From Armatimonadota bacterium (GTDB taxonomy: Bacteria; Armatimonadota; Fervidibacteria; Fervidibacterales; Thermosaccharophagaceae), in contig JANXAS010000014.1 in NCBI GenBank assembly GCA_025062195.1, positions 1 through 64,000 of the forward strand: 64,000 nucleotides of DNA, given 5' to 3'. How positions within the stretch are numbered: position 1 is the stretch's first letter; every line of letters begins with the position of its first letter. A program made the position numbers and the translations under genes. Shown one piece after another: positions 17,124 through 27,058 of the stretch. The notes beneath the pieces were generated by a model. The model had not been told where the DNA came from. It was given only the letters and a program-made list of their open reading frames with translations, and ran no database searches.

Positions 17124-19012
17124 GTTGGTTTAATCACCGAGCGCATTTTCGGAAAATTGTTGCCGCTCTTTTTGCTGCATCAGTATACGGTGCGGCTTAT
17201 GCGTCAGTGCTCATTGATGACTTTGAGAGAGAGCCATTGGAGTGGGAATGTAGGGATGCGACACGCCGTGATGGCGCAAGTCTATGCGCCATATGGGCAG
17301 TGTCGCCGGGCTGCCCGCAGTCACCGGGCAATAGCGCTGCGCTGATCACCTTCTTTGCGGCAAAGGATTCGTGGGCATCAGTTAGCAAGCGCATTGATGG
17401 GGGAAGGTTGCAGAAAGAGGGCGTTGAAGGGATATCGCTATGGTTCTGTGGCGATGGCAGTGACAGCAGTGTCACGCTCTCATTGGTGCTAAGGAAACGG
17501 CTCGGCGCAACCTCAAGGTATACCTTCAAGCTGCCGCTCAGCTTCCCAAGGTGGCAATGGATAGCGATACCATTTAGCGAGTTTCAAGGTGCTGGCAGTG
17601 CCATTGGGCGGGGCGATGTGGGAAGCATTGTCGCAGTTGAGTTTAGAATGGATGGCTCATGGGATAGCGCTTTCATGTTAGTTGATGACATACAAGCGTA
17701 TGTTGGTCGGAAAAAACTGCAGGCTCCTGAGCCGGCTGAACCAAGCGAGTTTGAAGCGAAGCCGGTGCACATCTTCGTTGAGCCGGAAAACATCATCGGG
17801 AGCGTGAGGGCGAGGGTTGGAACATGCTTAGATGGCGATGCTTTGAAGCTGCTTAGCGATACCACAGCGGTTGAGCGCGCAAAGCAGCTTCAGTTGGGCA
17901 TCGGGAGAATAAAGACAACGGACTTGCTCGCATGGTCAGATGCGGCTGGCAAATACGAGCTGAGCTATGACACGCTCGAGCAACTTCTAAAGCTTGCAAA
18001 AGCACTGCACATGCAACCGATGATTGCCGTAGTTCCGATATCGCCAGAGCAGCTTGCAAGCGATGAGTTTGTGCGGTTGGCTGTTGAGTTGACGCGCCGA
18101 TATGGCTTTAGGGATGATGTGACTGCAATTGAAGTCAACTATTGCCACGCATATGCATTGAGTGCCACACCACAGCGTGCCTTTGAGCGCTTAAGCCAAA
18201 TTGCCGAGACGATGGCTAAAGTCCGACCGAGATGTGCCATTGGTGGGATTGGTTTGCTTGCACCGTGGTATGACTTAACCATGCACCTGCTGCGTTTAGT
18301 GCGCCCACTGGACTTTTTCTCGTTCCAATTCTTTGGAACGCACAATGCAAGCACAACCACAGAAGCATTGATGGCGGCAGCTTTGAAAGGTATGGCTGCT
18401 GATCTGCCCGACCAAATCCCGCTCAGCTCGCTCAGAGCCTTAGTCAAACAGCGTTGGGGTGAGCTGTCAGGTCTATACATCTCGGAGGCAAATTTGAATT
18501 CAATACGCACCGATGCCGGGGGGGCAAGGGATGAGCGTATCTGTCGCCCTGAGGGTATGGCATGGTGGATGGCTTTCCTTCAGACAGCCTCAGCGAGTGT
18601 TGATGAAGTGGTGCAATTCAAATTGTGCGGCGATGGCTGGGGGTTACTATCAGACGAGCTTATGCCGACGCCTTCATATTGGGCGGTTTGGATATTTAAC
18701 ATCTTCAGTCCGAGGGGCTCTGGCATCTGTAAGCTCACAAACGATGATGCCAGCATAAGTTGCATTGGGGTGCGCACGCCAACTGCGGTGAATGTGCTTA
18801 TTGCAAATACTTCGGATAAGCCAAGACAAGTTGAGATAAGGGTCAGCCAAGCCTTCGCCTCAAAGGTGAGCATGATCAGAGTGAGAAGGGTTCTTCCAAC
18901 GGGGGATAATGTCAGCCGACCAACTTATGAGCTATTGCGCCCGCAAGACAGCGCAAAAGTGAAGCTGCCGGGCTATGCCATCTCAGTTGTTCAGTTTGTT
19001 CCAGCAGGGTGA
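17120..19012 (+). CDS. Secreted protein with carbohydrate-binding-like and glycosidase-like domains
   Basis: A 630-residue exported protein. After a signal peptide (to about 28) comes a beta-sandwich of about 165 residues (DDFEREPLEWE... DDIQAYVG) like CBM11/CIA30 modules. A long alpha/beta region from about 210 then resembles clan-A glycoside hydrolases (GH39/GH5-type), and a C-terminal beta domain follows. Candidate catalytic acids are Glu338 (TAIEVNY) and Glu456 (YISEANLNS). The usual NEP motif is not present, so activity is unproven. The coupling to plsC by a four-base overlap is unusual. Its substrate is unknown. Confidence 0.65.
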   Translation: MSWFNHRAHFRKIVAALFAASVYGAAYASVLIDDFEREPLEWECRDATRRDGASLCAIWAVSPGCPQSPGNSAALITFFAAKDSWASVSKRIDGGRLQKEGVEGISLWFCGDGSDSSVTLSLVLRKRLGATSRYTFKLPLSFPRWQWIAIPFSEFQGAGSAIGRGDVGSIVAVEFRMDGSWDSAFMLVDDIQAYVGRKKLQAPEPAEPSEFEAKPVHIFVEPENIIGSVRARVGTCLDGDALKLLSDTTAVERAKQLQLGIGRIKTTDLLAWSDAAGKYELSYDTLEQLLKLAKALHMQPMIAVVPISPEQLASDEFVRLAVELTRRYGFRDDVTAIEVNYCHAYALSATPQRAFERLSQIAETMAKVRPRCAIGGIGLLAPWYDLTMHLLRLVRPLDFFSFQFFGTHNASTTTEALMAAALKGMAADLPDQIPLSSLRALVKQRWGELSGLYISEANLNSIRTDAGGARDERICRPEGMAWWMAFLQTASASVDEVVQFKLCGDGWGLLSDELMPTPSYWAVWIFNIFSPRGSGICKLTNDDASISCIGVRTPTAVNVLIANTSDKPRQVEIRVSQAFASKVSMIRVRRVLPTGDNVSRPTYELLRPQDSAKVKLPGYAISVVQFVPAG

Positions 19013-19122
19013 GCTATGCCATTCTCAGAAACCAAGGCGGCATCCATCCAAAATGGAAGTTGCGCATTTAAATTCGGTGGCGCCAATAAGCCTCAAGCAT
19101 CTTAAAATGTTGGCTTAGTAAT

Positions 19123-20049
19123 TCACAGGCTTATTATGTGCTCAGTCCGTTCAAGCAGCGGTTTAAGTGCACCCTCAATTTCGTGCTCCTCTTCGCCGAC
19201 ATGGACGCCCTTGAACAAGAACCAATGTTCAACATGCTCTATGCATTCTCCGTGCTCAACACGCATCAGCGGACTCAGGGTTTCAAGCTCAAGCATGCGC
19301 TCATTGGTGAACACTTCAGCTGAGCATCCAAAGTCTGGGTATGGCATTCCATCAAAGTGCCTGTGCCGTTTAATGAACAAGTGCCCATCTCTGGCGTAAG
19401 CCAGCCAACCCTCATGGTTTGCGATCCCGAGTTTTAACGGCTCAGTCCTGCCCACATCTTGGCGAAGCGTGATGAACTTCCTTCCCCAGCGCCATCTTGC
19501 GTCGCTCATATCAGTGTAATGCCATATAGCCATCGCCCTTGCCGGAAGCAGTTTCTCCTCGTGCGGTATGAAAGGCGGTTGAGGAAGTATTGCCATCCCG
19601 CCCGGCGCCATGACCGAGAGTGCCCACGCAGCAAGTTCAACAGACCAAAGGTTAAGGTTGCGCAGCCTGTGAATAACTACCACATGCACGCCACTTCGTG
19701 AAAGCGTTATTTGCATTTCCTTCTGTATGCCTGTGAGCCTCTCAACAGGTTGCACAACAAGGAGTGATTCATCTTTCACACTTATTTCAACTGGTTCGTT
19801 ATCGGGTGCATATGTTCTTGGGCGCGCTTCTGGCGCATGCCAGAGCCTATGCCCACCATAGATGCGCCATTCGTCCCCGCCCTTCAATCCGAGCTGCTCT
19901 TCAAACTCGGCAAATTCGTTATTGTCGCCGATGAAACCAAAACGAATAATCCTCGGACCGACATCGGCAGTCACTATCAACTCAGCATCGCCGTTGAATA
20001 GCCTATAGCAGTTCTCCCACCCGCCGTAGCTCACCTTTTGCACCGGCAT
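19123..20049 (-). CDS. DUF4380 family protein (galactose mutarotase-like fold)
   Basis: A 308-residue soluble protein that matches the DUF4380 pattern: NGDAELIVTADVGPRIIRFGF near the N-terminus, GGHRLWHAPE (about 86-95), then ELAAWALSVMAPGG and PLKLGIANHEGW. The family is predicted to fold as a supersandwich like aldose 1-epimerases and lyases, and the conserved His/Trp/Glu of GGHRLWHAPE could bind a sugar. No signal peptide is seen. Its start lies within the end of the upstream flippase-like gene (19-base overlap), so the two are co-transcribed. The function is unknown. Confidence 0.85.
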   Translation of the reverse strand: MPVQKVSYGGWENCYRLFNGDAELIVTADVGPRIIRFGFIGDNNEFAEFEEQLGLKGGDEWRIYGGHRLWHAPEARPRTYAPDNEPVEISVKDESLLVVQPVERLTGIQKEMQITLSRSGVHVVVIHRLRNLNLWSVELAAWALSVMAPGGMAILPQPPFIPHEEKLLPARAMAIWHYTDMSDARWRWGRKFITLRQDVGRTEPLKLGIANHEGWLAYARDGHLFIKRHRHFDGMPYPDFGCSAEVFTNERMLELETLSPLMRVEHGECIEHVEHWFLFKGVHVGEEEHEIEGALKPLLERTEHIISL

Positions 20050-21101
20050 TGCAATTCACCCCCGTTGGTGATATCTGTCCTTTGCATCGCTTTGATTCCG
20101 TCGCCGCATAGCCGCCATATACCGGTAGCCACAGCCAAATGGAGCAATCCACCGAGTAGTGCTGTGAGCCAAGCGATGACGCGCCAAAGCAATGACCAGA
20201 GTATAGCAGCATCCTTAGTCGCTCCGAGCATAACCCAAAGGTGCGTTGCAGTGATCTCTCTGAGACCGAGACCGTGAATGGCTATCGGGAGCGAGCTTAT
20301 AGCTGTCAGGCTTGATATCATCGCCACATAAGATGCGTAGCCCATTCGCATCCCCGTTGCCCATCCGAGCGCAAGGAGCATGGCATCAAGGCACAAATGA
20401 TATGTGATCGCGATGCCAAAGCATATGGCAGCATGCTTGGGCTGTGTGAGGAACAGAAGAGCACCCTCGCCAAAGCGTGCCAATCGGCTCCGCCAAATGT
20501 TTTCCGAGCCGCGCCATAGGAGCAGTGTAGCAATGGCTGCGGTGGCTATGATGAGCAACATCAAGAATGCGATAAGTGTTGCAAGCACGAACTTTTGCGC
20601 TGCCCTGCTGAGCCACAGCGCTGCAACACACCCTACGAGTATCATTGAGGTGAACCCGACAGCGCGCTGCGCATACACAGTTCCCATGATCCGAGACAAT
20701 GGTTGACCCGACTGCCTGCTCGCAACATACGCGCGCACCATATCGCCGCCGACGATGCCCGGGAGGAAGAGGTTGAAGAACATCCCAATGAAGAAGGCGA
20801 CGATCGCGTCCAACGGACTTATGAACATACCCGTAGCACGAATTATCACCCACCAGTTGAATGCCGATAGCGCTTGCAGAAGGCAATACGCACACACGCA
20901 CATTAGGAGCACATTTATCGGCAATTCGTTAAGCTTGTTGAAGACACCTTCACGGTGTCCGAGAATGATCACCCAAGAAAAGAGCGCAAGCGAAATTATA
21001 ATTCGCAAGTGCAGCTGCCAACCCAAAAGCGCCCTTACAAGTTGCCCCAATGTTTTTTTCATGCTGCCCTCTTTGTGCCCATCCTCCCCGGCTTTACTCA
21101 C
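20031..21101 (-). CDS. YbhN/lysylphosphatidylglycerol-synthase-type membrane protein (UPF0104)
   Basis: A 356-residue inner-membrane protein with about eight hydrophobic helices. The signature of the LPG synthase transmembrane/YbhN family is visible as FFIGMFFNLFLPGIVGGDMVRAY and IMGTVYAQRAVGF. Relatives flip or transfer lipids or isoprenoid-linked substrates across the membrane. The N-terminal enzymatic part of MprF is absent. GAGGAG precedes the ATG at 21101; a second ATG at 21062 also has AGAGGG before it. It overlaps the DUF4380 gene, suggesting a joint job with a glycan or lipid substrate; that link is inference. Confidence 0.85.
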   Translation of the reverse strand: MSKAGEDGHKEGSMKKTLGQLVRALLGWQLHLRIIISLALFSWVIILGHREGVFNKLNELPINVLLMCVCAYCLLQALSAFNWWVIIRATGMFISPLDAIVAFFIGMFFNLFLPGIVGGDMVRAYVASRQSGQPLSRIMGTVYAQRAVGFTSMILVGCVAALWLSRAAQKFVLATLIAFLMLLIIATAAIATLLLWRGSENIWRSRLARFGEGALLFLTQPKHAAICFGIAITYHLCLDAMLLALGWATGMRMGYASYVAMISSLTAISSLPIAIHGLGLREITATHLWVMLGATKDAAILWSLLWRVIAWLTALLGGLLHLAVATGIWRLCGDGIKAMQRTDITNGGELQCRCKR

Positions 21102-21373
21102 TCATACTCACTCCTCACAGTGAGAGATGCATGCACATCGGTAAGTATGACAGCAGCATGCAAAACCTATGCTGCGGTTTGTTGAAGCGCATATTAAACC
21201 ATCAGCCGCTTTCATAACCTTTTGACCAACGCACGCCTTTGGTGGTGCGTCTGTAGGTGGGCTCATCAAGCGAACAGAATTGGATTTTCTGCAGGTGAGG
21301 ATGATAGCGCGCTAACATTGCTGGAGAGCGGCGAAATTCATGATACAAGGGCGCTTACGGAGGTGTGAAGGAA

Positions 21374-22381
21374 ATGCCGCAACACAACGAAAGCTCAGGG
21401 AATAGGGCTGCGGTAAGAAAGGTGCGCGTCGGTGTGATTGGATGTGGAGGGCATGCAAATGCCGTCCATTACCCATCGCTTGCTGAATTTGAGGATGTTG
21501 AGTTTGTTGGAGTGTGTGACCTCATTCCCGAAAGGCTCCATTCAACTGCCGACAGGTTTGGCATTGAGGCTCGTTTCACCGATTACAAGGAGATGATTGA
21601 GCGCGCTTCCCCTGAGGCTGTCTATATCATCACGGCACCGCATCATTTGTTTGACATTGTCGTCCATTGCTTGAGGCAAAAGCTCCATGTGTTCATTGAA
21701 AAGCCACCTGGTGTGTATTCCGAACAAACTCGCAACATGGCAAGGCTTGCCGAGCGCAACGGATGTTTAACCATGGTTGGCTTCAACAGGCGATTCATTC
21801 CGTTGCTCAGGCTGCTCAAAGGGCTTGTGGAGGAGAGGGGGCAGATACAGCAGTGTGTCGCTACATTCTACAAACATTGGGTCGGTGGCGAGCCATACTA
21901 CGGTGGCGCTGTGGATATACTCACATGCGATGCCATACACGCAGTTGATTCACTCAGGTGGATGGCTGGCAGTGAAGCCAAAAAGTTAGTTAGCAGTGTG
22001 AGGAAAGTGGGGTGCGATTTTGCCGACAGCTTTAACGCCCTCATTGAGTTTGAAAATGGTTGCGTTGGCATCCTGTTAGCAAATTGGGCTGCCGGAAAGA
22101 GGGTGCATACATTTGAGATGCACGGCATGGGCATATCGGTGTTTGCAAATCCGGATATGGATGGCGAAGGGATAGTTTATGCCGACGATGGCAGGTTCGT
22201 CAAGCGCATTACGAGCAAGGAGGCAGCGGGGACTGAACAATGGCATAAGCTCTATGGCTTCTATGACGAGAACAGGCACTTCATTGACTGCGTCAAATCG
22301 GGAACGCTGCCTCAAACGCACTTTGGTGATGCCGTCAAAACGATGGAACTTGTGGATGCAATTTATCAGAACAGAATTTGA
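21374..22381 (+). CDS. Gfo/Idh/MocA family oxidoreductase
   Basis: A 335-residue NAD(P)-dependent sugar or cyclitol dehydrogenase. The N-terminal Rossmann loop is GVIGCGGHA (20-28), and the family catalytic-lysine motif EKPP is at 109-112. A C-terminal alpha/beta domain includes GGAVDILTCDAIHAVDSLRW, which carries the usual Asp/His of the active site. The ATG at 21374 lies ten bases after GGAGG; a GTG at 21365 abuts the site and is less likely. It stands alone. The substrate is unknown and could be a cell-wall or plant-polysaccharide sugar. Confidence 0.9.
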   Translation: MPQHNESSGNRAAVRKVRVGVIGCGGHANAVHYPSLAEFEDVEFVGVCDLIPERLHSTADRFGIEARFTDYKEMIERASPEAVYIITAPHHLFDIVVHCLRQKLHVFIEKPPGVYSEQTRNMARLAERNGCLTMVGFNRRFIPLLRLLKGLVEERGQIQQCVATFYKHWVGGEPYYGGAVDILTCDAIHAVDSLRWMAGSEAKKLVSSVRKVGCDFADSFNALIEFENGCVGILLANWAAGKRVHTFEMHGMGISVFANPDMDGEGIVYADDGRFVKRITSKEAAGTEQWHKLYGFYDENRHFIDCVKSGTLPQTHFGDAVKTMELVDAIYQNRI

Positions 22382-22448
22382 TTGTGGACTGCCGCCGGCT
22401 GAAGCCAATTGTCTGTGCGCCCGTTATTGGGGCTTGACCACCTTGATC

Positions 22449-23231
22449 TTAATCTGCCTGCGCTGTGCACAACTGCCTTAGAAGCCAATTTCGCGTTAAC
22501 CTGATGACCTGCTCCTCATGGTGACATCTTGCGAATGTGTGGTCAGCGCCTTCAATGATGTGAAGCTCAGACCTGCTTCCGAGCGCTTCGGCGTAAAGTT
22601 TTGCATCTTCAACTGGAACAACCAAATCTGCAGAGCCATGCACTATAAGCGCCCTCCCTTTGAACCGGCGGACAAATTCTACAGGTTTTACATCCGGCAG
22701 CTCATCAAAGAACGCACGGGATACTTTTAACCCGCCTATGTCAATCCACCCCTTTTCCTCAAGTTCGCTCACAGCATTTGTTCCTAAGTGGCGCCTCAGT
22801 ATCTCACTTGGGCGCGCAACGGCAGCCCAAAGGACAAGTGCCCTTATACGCTCGTCAGTGGGCGCACAGCATGCTGCAACACACCCGCCAAGGCTCAACC
22901 CCAAAAGCGCGATGCGATTTGCGTCCACGCCATCAACTGACGAAACAAAATGGATGGCAGCGCGCAGGTCTTCAAGCTCGCCAGTTATTGTAATGTCGCC
23001 GAAGTCGCCTTCGCTCTCGCCCGAGCCGCGAAAGTCAAATCTGAATGCACCTATCCCAAAATGAGCCATCTCCCTTGCCGCCTTTACAAACAGCCTGTGG
23101 GCTTCAATTCTGTGCCCGGTGAAACCGTGGCAGAAGATGACACACGGGCATTTATAGCCATCGTCCGGAAGATGCAGCATCCCGTATAGTTTCATTCCGG
23201 AAACTTCAAACTGGACTTGCAATTCACCCAT
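22449..23231 (-). CDS. Alpha/beta hydrolase
   Basis: A 260-residue cytosolic serine hydrolase. HGFTGHRIEAHR forms the oxyanion region and RFDFRGSGESEG the typical strand-turn. The nucleophile is Ser113 in GLSLGG, with Asp202 (HGSADLVVP) and His231 (GADHTF) completing the triad. It resembles the YitV/BD-FAE and feruloyl-esterase-like groups, but specificity cannot be given. The ATG at 23231 follows GAGGGGTGCGGGCA; a GTG at 23240 would add three residues. It is convergent with the oxidoreductase gene. Confidence 0.92.
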   Translation of the reverse strand: MGELQVQFEVSGMKLYGMLHLPDDGYKCPCVIFCHGFTGHRIEAHRLFVKAAREMAHFGIGAFRFDFRGSGESEGDFGDITITGELEDLRAAIHFVSSVDGVDANRIALLGLSLGGCVAACCAPTDERIRALVLWAAVARPSEILRRHLGTNAVSELEEKGWIDIGGLKVSRAFFDELPDVKPVEFVRRFKGRALIVHGSADLVVPVEDAKLYAEALGSRSELHIIEGADHTFARCHHEEQVIRLTRNWLLRQLCTAQAD

Positions 23232-23509
23232 TGCCCGCACCCCTCAAGTCAAAATTAGGTCAGCGAAAAACTGAAATTGATGCAAAGATAGAAGCAGACA
23301 GCAATCTGCCCTACTTTCATGGGCGTATCTTGCAACCTTACTGCCACCTGCAACTTGCCCATCATACACTGTAGAATACGACTTGAAGGCATCGCTTAAT
23401 GTATGAGCATTATCAAAGTGAATTAGACGATGCAGACGATGCTGTGCAGCTTGCGGAGCGATGTTAGGTTGCGGTTTGAACGATTCATCGCCTTTTGGAG
23501 GGTCAAAGA

Positions 23510-25936
23510 ATGGCTATGCAACAGGTATCACATTGGTGGTGCATTTCAGCCCTGTTAATGATGTTTGCCCTTGCAAGTTATGCATTTGGTCTTGAGCAAC
23601 TAAAGCTATGCGATGAAGCGATCATTGACCCCGGAAGAGCACGCACATGGACTATCTGCGCACGAAAGCTAAATGGCAGTGTGAGTGAGGAGGAGCGCGC
23701 AAATGTCCTTGTCATACCTCAAGGTAAGGCTGTGTTGCTTGAGATGTGGGCAAGGTTGCACTACGGGCGGTTGGCTGGCTCAACGACAGCCATGGTGATA
23801 CGAATTAATGGCATGACTTTGGATGCCGAGCAGCTTGTTAACAAGCCATTGCATTTCCAAACTCGTGGTGGTGCCGCACTTGCATGGTATGGCGCTGGCT
23901 CATGGCGTATACTTTACAGCCCCGACTTTAAAGCGGCTACTGAAGATGTATTAAGCCCGTATAGCGTTGCTGATGCCAACCCTTACAAGTTTGTCTTTGA
24001 CATCACGGAGCTGATTGTGGATGGCGAAAATACGATAACGATACAGCACACGATTCCGAGCATAGCGAGCAGGCTGATGCTGAGCGATGTCGTTGTGCGA
24101 ATCGGTGAAGTTGGTCGGGTTGAAATTGATAAAGGTGCCAAGTTCCCAGTTTATGTTCCAAGGCTGCCACAGCCATTCGGCTACTTCGTGCAATGGCTTA
24201 ATGGCGGTGGGATGAGAATCAGCGTTTTTGATGAGCACTTTATAGTGAGCACGAGCGTATCCATCCCGGGTGGTGGCTGGCATGTTCTTGGCGAACGCGA
24301 ATTACCAACGCCGTGCGGCATGAATTTGCAGATTGAAGGTGGGCGCCGCCTGCTTATGAGGGCTAAGTGTGCGCATTATGCAATTGAGCGCAGCGCCGAA
24401 TGCCATGGTGAATGGATTGATGTGCATGATGAGTTGATGAATCTCACGGGCGTTGAATTGGGAGTCTGTATACGCCATCTCGTTGAGCTTTGCAGCGATA
24501 AGCCGACGAGCATTTATTTGGGCGGTATGAAGATTCAGTCGCCGCAATTCAAACGCCGCAGCAGCAATATGACTGCATTGTTAGTTGGTAAGAGGGCAAT
24601 GGTTGGGATGCTCCCGCTTGACGATGTTTTTCGCGTCCACTGCGCCAGCATCAGGGATGGCGATGCATGTGGAATATGCGATGCAGAGCTTGTCTTGCCA
24701 CCCAATGGAGTCATAAGGATGCGTTGGCGCATCCATCCGCTACCGCGCCCGCAGCCGCTCAACTTTGAGCCGGATGCCGATTATTGGGCATTCATAAATT
24801 CGGTTCGCAGGGGCTTGAATGTCAACTTCACTTTAGAGGGTCCATTTGCGTTTCTTTCGCCGGCAATGCTCAAATGGAGGGATGAAGAGTTATTGCGCTG
24901 GCTTGAATTGCGCAAAGTGAAGTTTGTATCAAGCACAATTGGCAGGCTGGACGACGGAAAGTATGCTCATGGCACCGCTTATTTAAGCGCAAAAGAGGAT
25001 CACGAGATATGGAAAAGGTTGTTCGCGCGCATACGGAGTTTGCGGCCGCAGACAAAATGCTTGATGTATTTTCACTGCTTCATCAGCACCGAAGAAGGAG
25101 CTGTGGAGAAATACGGCGACTCAAGGCTTGTGGACACGGTCGGAAAACAGCTTGCGTATCCTCACTCAACATATCTGCCGCTCTTTTATCCGACGCTCAC
25201 AAACAGCTACGGTGCTGCGGTTGTGCGCTACTTTGATGTGGCTCTCAATCAGATTGGCGCTGACGGCATCTACTGGGATGAGGTTGAATACAGCGCTAAC
25301 ATGTGGACTTACGATTGTTGGGATGGGTATAGCGCTGACATTCACCCAACTACATTTTCGGTTTTGCGCAAGAAGGCTGCAATACCTCTCCTGACGCAGC
25401 CTTGGAAAGTGACTCAGATTGAGAGGTTGCTCAAAGCTGGCAAGGTGATCATAGGCAATGGGATGCCATTAACCGAGACGATGGCAAGCTTGTGCGTGCC
25501 AAGGTTCCGTGAGACGGGTTCGCTGCTCAACTTGCTTGATAGTCATGTATACACCCCAATCGGGTTGGGCGATCACCTCACTCAGCGCACAGAGCAAGAT
25601 GTGATTGACCAAATAAGGCGCAACTTGAACTTCGGCGCATTGTATTACTACTACTCACCCTTAGTCCCTCAAACGCGCACGAACCTAACTGAACACATGT
25701 TTCCGTTCACCCCGCTGGAACTACATTGTGGTGTGCTCATCGGGCAGGAACGCATACTTACGAACCGCTCAGGCGTGTTTGGGTGGGGTGAAAAAGCCGA
25801 TGTCAAAGTGTTCGTATACGACGATAGAGGGAGGCTAATCAAATTTGAACCGATAATTTACACCGAAGGCGGCGCGACTTTCGTCAGGCTTAATTTGCCA
25901 CCACGATATGTGGCAGCCATAGTGAGAAGGCAATAA
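23510..25936 (+). CDS. Large secreted protein with glycosidase-like barrel
   Basis: An 808-residue exported protein with a signal peptide to about residue 28 (MFALASYAFG). The N-terminal half is beta-rich, with an FDITELIVDGENTI segment typical of carbohydrate-binding jelly rolls. From about 425 the pattern suggests a TIM barrel, including NVNFTLEGPFAFLSP, CLMYFHCFIS and DGIYWDEVEYS. Asp590/Glu591 in the last motif resemble catalytic acids of GH36/GH-D-like or GH13-like barrels. A beta domain closes the protein. The ATG at 23510 follows TTTGGAGGGTCAAAGA. I do not recognise a named family; a glycoside hydrolase role is inference. Confidence 0.65.
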   Translation: MAMQQVSHWWCISALLMMFALASYAFGLEQLKLCDEAIIDPGRARTWTICARKLNGSVSEEERANVLVIPQGKAVLLEMWARLHYGRLAGSTTAMVIRINGMTLDAEQLVNKPLHFQTRGGAALAWYGAGSWRILYSPDFKAATEDVLSPYSVADANPYKFVFDITELIVDGENTITIQHTIPSIASRLMLSDVVVRIGEVGRVEIDKGAKFPVYVPRLPQPFGYFVQWLNGGGMRISVFDEHFIVSTSVSIPGGGWHVLGERELPTPCGMNLQIEGGRRLLMRAKCAHYAIERSAECHGEWIDVHDELMNLTGVELGVCIRHLVELCSDKPTSIYLGGMKIQSPQFKRRSSNMTALLVGKRAMVGMLPLDDVFRVHCASIRDGDACGICDAELVLPPNGVIRMRWRIHPLPRPQPLNFEPDADYWAFINSVRRGLNVNFTLEGPFAFLSPAMLKWRDEELLRWLELRKVKFVSSTIGRLDDGKYAHGTAYLSAKEDHEIWKRLFARIRSLRPQTKCLMYFHCFISTEEGAVEKYGDSRLVDTVGKQLAYPHSTYLPLFYPTLTNSYGAAVVRYFDVALNQIGADGIYWDEVEYSANMWTYDCWDGYSADIHPTTFSVLRKKAAIPLLTQPWKVTQIERLLKAGKVIIGNGMPLTETMASLCVPRFRETGSLLNLLDSHVYTPIGLGDHLTQRTEQDVIDQIRRNLNFGALYYYYSPLVPQTRTNLTEHMFPFTPLELHCGVLIGQERILTNRSGVFGWGEKADVKVFVYDDRGRLIKFEPIIYTEGGATFVRLNLPPRYVAAIVRRQ

Positions 25937-25996
25937 TAAAGCTTGCGGTTGAGCCGGTGGCGTTTTTAGCGATGTATGCTGCAGGAGTGATGATGC

Positions 25997-27058
25997 ATGT
26001 GGGTATTAGTTGGCGCATTGAATGAGCAGATTAAAGTTATTGGTGGTGAGACGGCGGAGGGGGAGGAACATTTGCCATCGTGGGCTATTGTCGGCGCTGG
26101 CGGGATAGGAATCACATTTGCAACCATGCTGTGCGAGAGCGGGCACAATGTCTATCTGGTATGCCGCGCTTGGCAAAAGGATGCTTTGCAATCTGAAGGG
26201 GCATTTGTCACAGGTCTATTTGGTGAGCATCACTCTCGCCCCACAATCGTTGATGATGTGATGGCGTTGCCGTCAGAGCTTGATATTTATGCTGTGGCGA
26301 CTAAGGCATACGATACCGAGACAGTAGCCAACTCTTTTGCGAGGGTGATTCGCCAAAGCGCTGTTGTGGTATCGCTTCAAAATGGTTTGGGTAATGTTGA
26401 GGCTCTCATGCGTGCATTGCCGCATTGCCGAGTTCTTGGGGCTCGCATCATATTCGGAGCCGAGCGCATCGGCGCAAATATGGCTAAGGTGACTGTATGT
26501 GCTGATGATGTTGTTGTTGCTCCACTTGGGAGGAGCGATTGGGTTGAAGATGCGAAGCTTGTGGCATCATCTTGCAATCGTTGCGGCATACCTTGCCGAA
26601 GCGATTTGGATATAGCACCATGGCTGTGGGCAAAGGTGCTATACAATTCGGCACTCAACCCATTGGGAGCGCTTTTGAACATGACATACGGGGAGCTGGC
26701 AGAGGACGCTCTAACTCATGCTGCTATGAACGCGGTAATTGAGGAGGCTTTCTCAGTTGCCAGCGCTGTTGGTGCGCCTTTGAGGTGGCGTAATGCTCGT
26801 GATTATATGGAGCACTTCTACGGCGAGCTTGTGCCGCCGACTGCCGCGCATAGGTCTTCAATGCTTCAGGATTTGGAAGCCGGCAGGCGCACAGAAATTG
26901 ATGCATTAAATGGTGCCATAGTGCGCCTCGGAAAACAACACGGCATCCACACGCCTGTAAATTCAGCCCTGACAGAATGGGTGAAGAGGAGTGAGAGTGG
27001 CGAAAAGATTGATACGGAGCAAGTGCGTGCCAGACTCAAAGCAATGCTCAACCTGTGA
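25997..27058 (+). CDS. panE: 2-dehydropantoate 2-reductase
   Basis: NADPH-dependent ketopantoate reductase of the pantothenate/CoA pathway (also called ApbA). The Rossmann loop GAGGIG is at 33-38. TKAYDTE and VVSLQNGLGN are typical, and KVLYNSALNPLGAL holds the conserved Lys/Asn of the active site. The ATG at 25997 has GGAG before it, but it leaves a 28-residue extension ahead of the Rossmann strand. A TTG at 26072 preceded by GGGGGAGG at five bases would give the usual family N-terminus and may be the true start. Its 3' end overlaps the next gene. Confidence 0.9.
   Translation: MWVLVGALNEQIKVIGGETAEGEEHLPSWAIVGAGGIGITFATMLCESGHNVYLVCRAWQKDALQSEGAFVTGLFGEHHSRPTIVDDVMALPSELDIYAVATKAYDTETVANSFARVIRQSAVVVSLQNGLGNVEALMRALPHCRVLGARIIFGAERIGANMAKVTVCADDVVVAPLGRSDWVEDAKLVASSCNRCGIPCRSDLDIAPWLWAKVLYNSALNPLGALLNMTYGELAEDALTHAAMNAVIEEAFSVASAVGAPLRWRNARDYMEHFYGELVPPTAAHRSSMLQDLEAGRRTEIDALNGAIVRLGKQHGIHTPVNSALTEWVKRSESGEKIDTEQVRARLKAMLNL

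Noticed and set aside
23399-23467. 22-codon frame upstream of the large secreted protein
   Set aside because: No ribosome binding site and no conservation evidence; too short to support.
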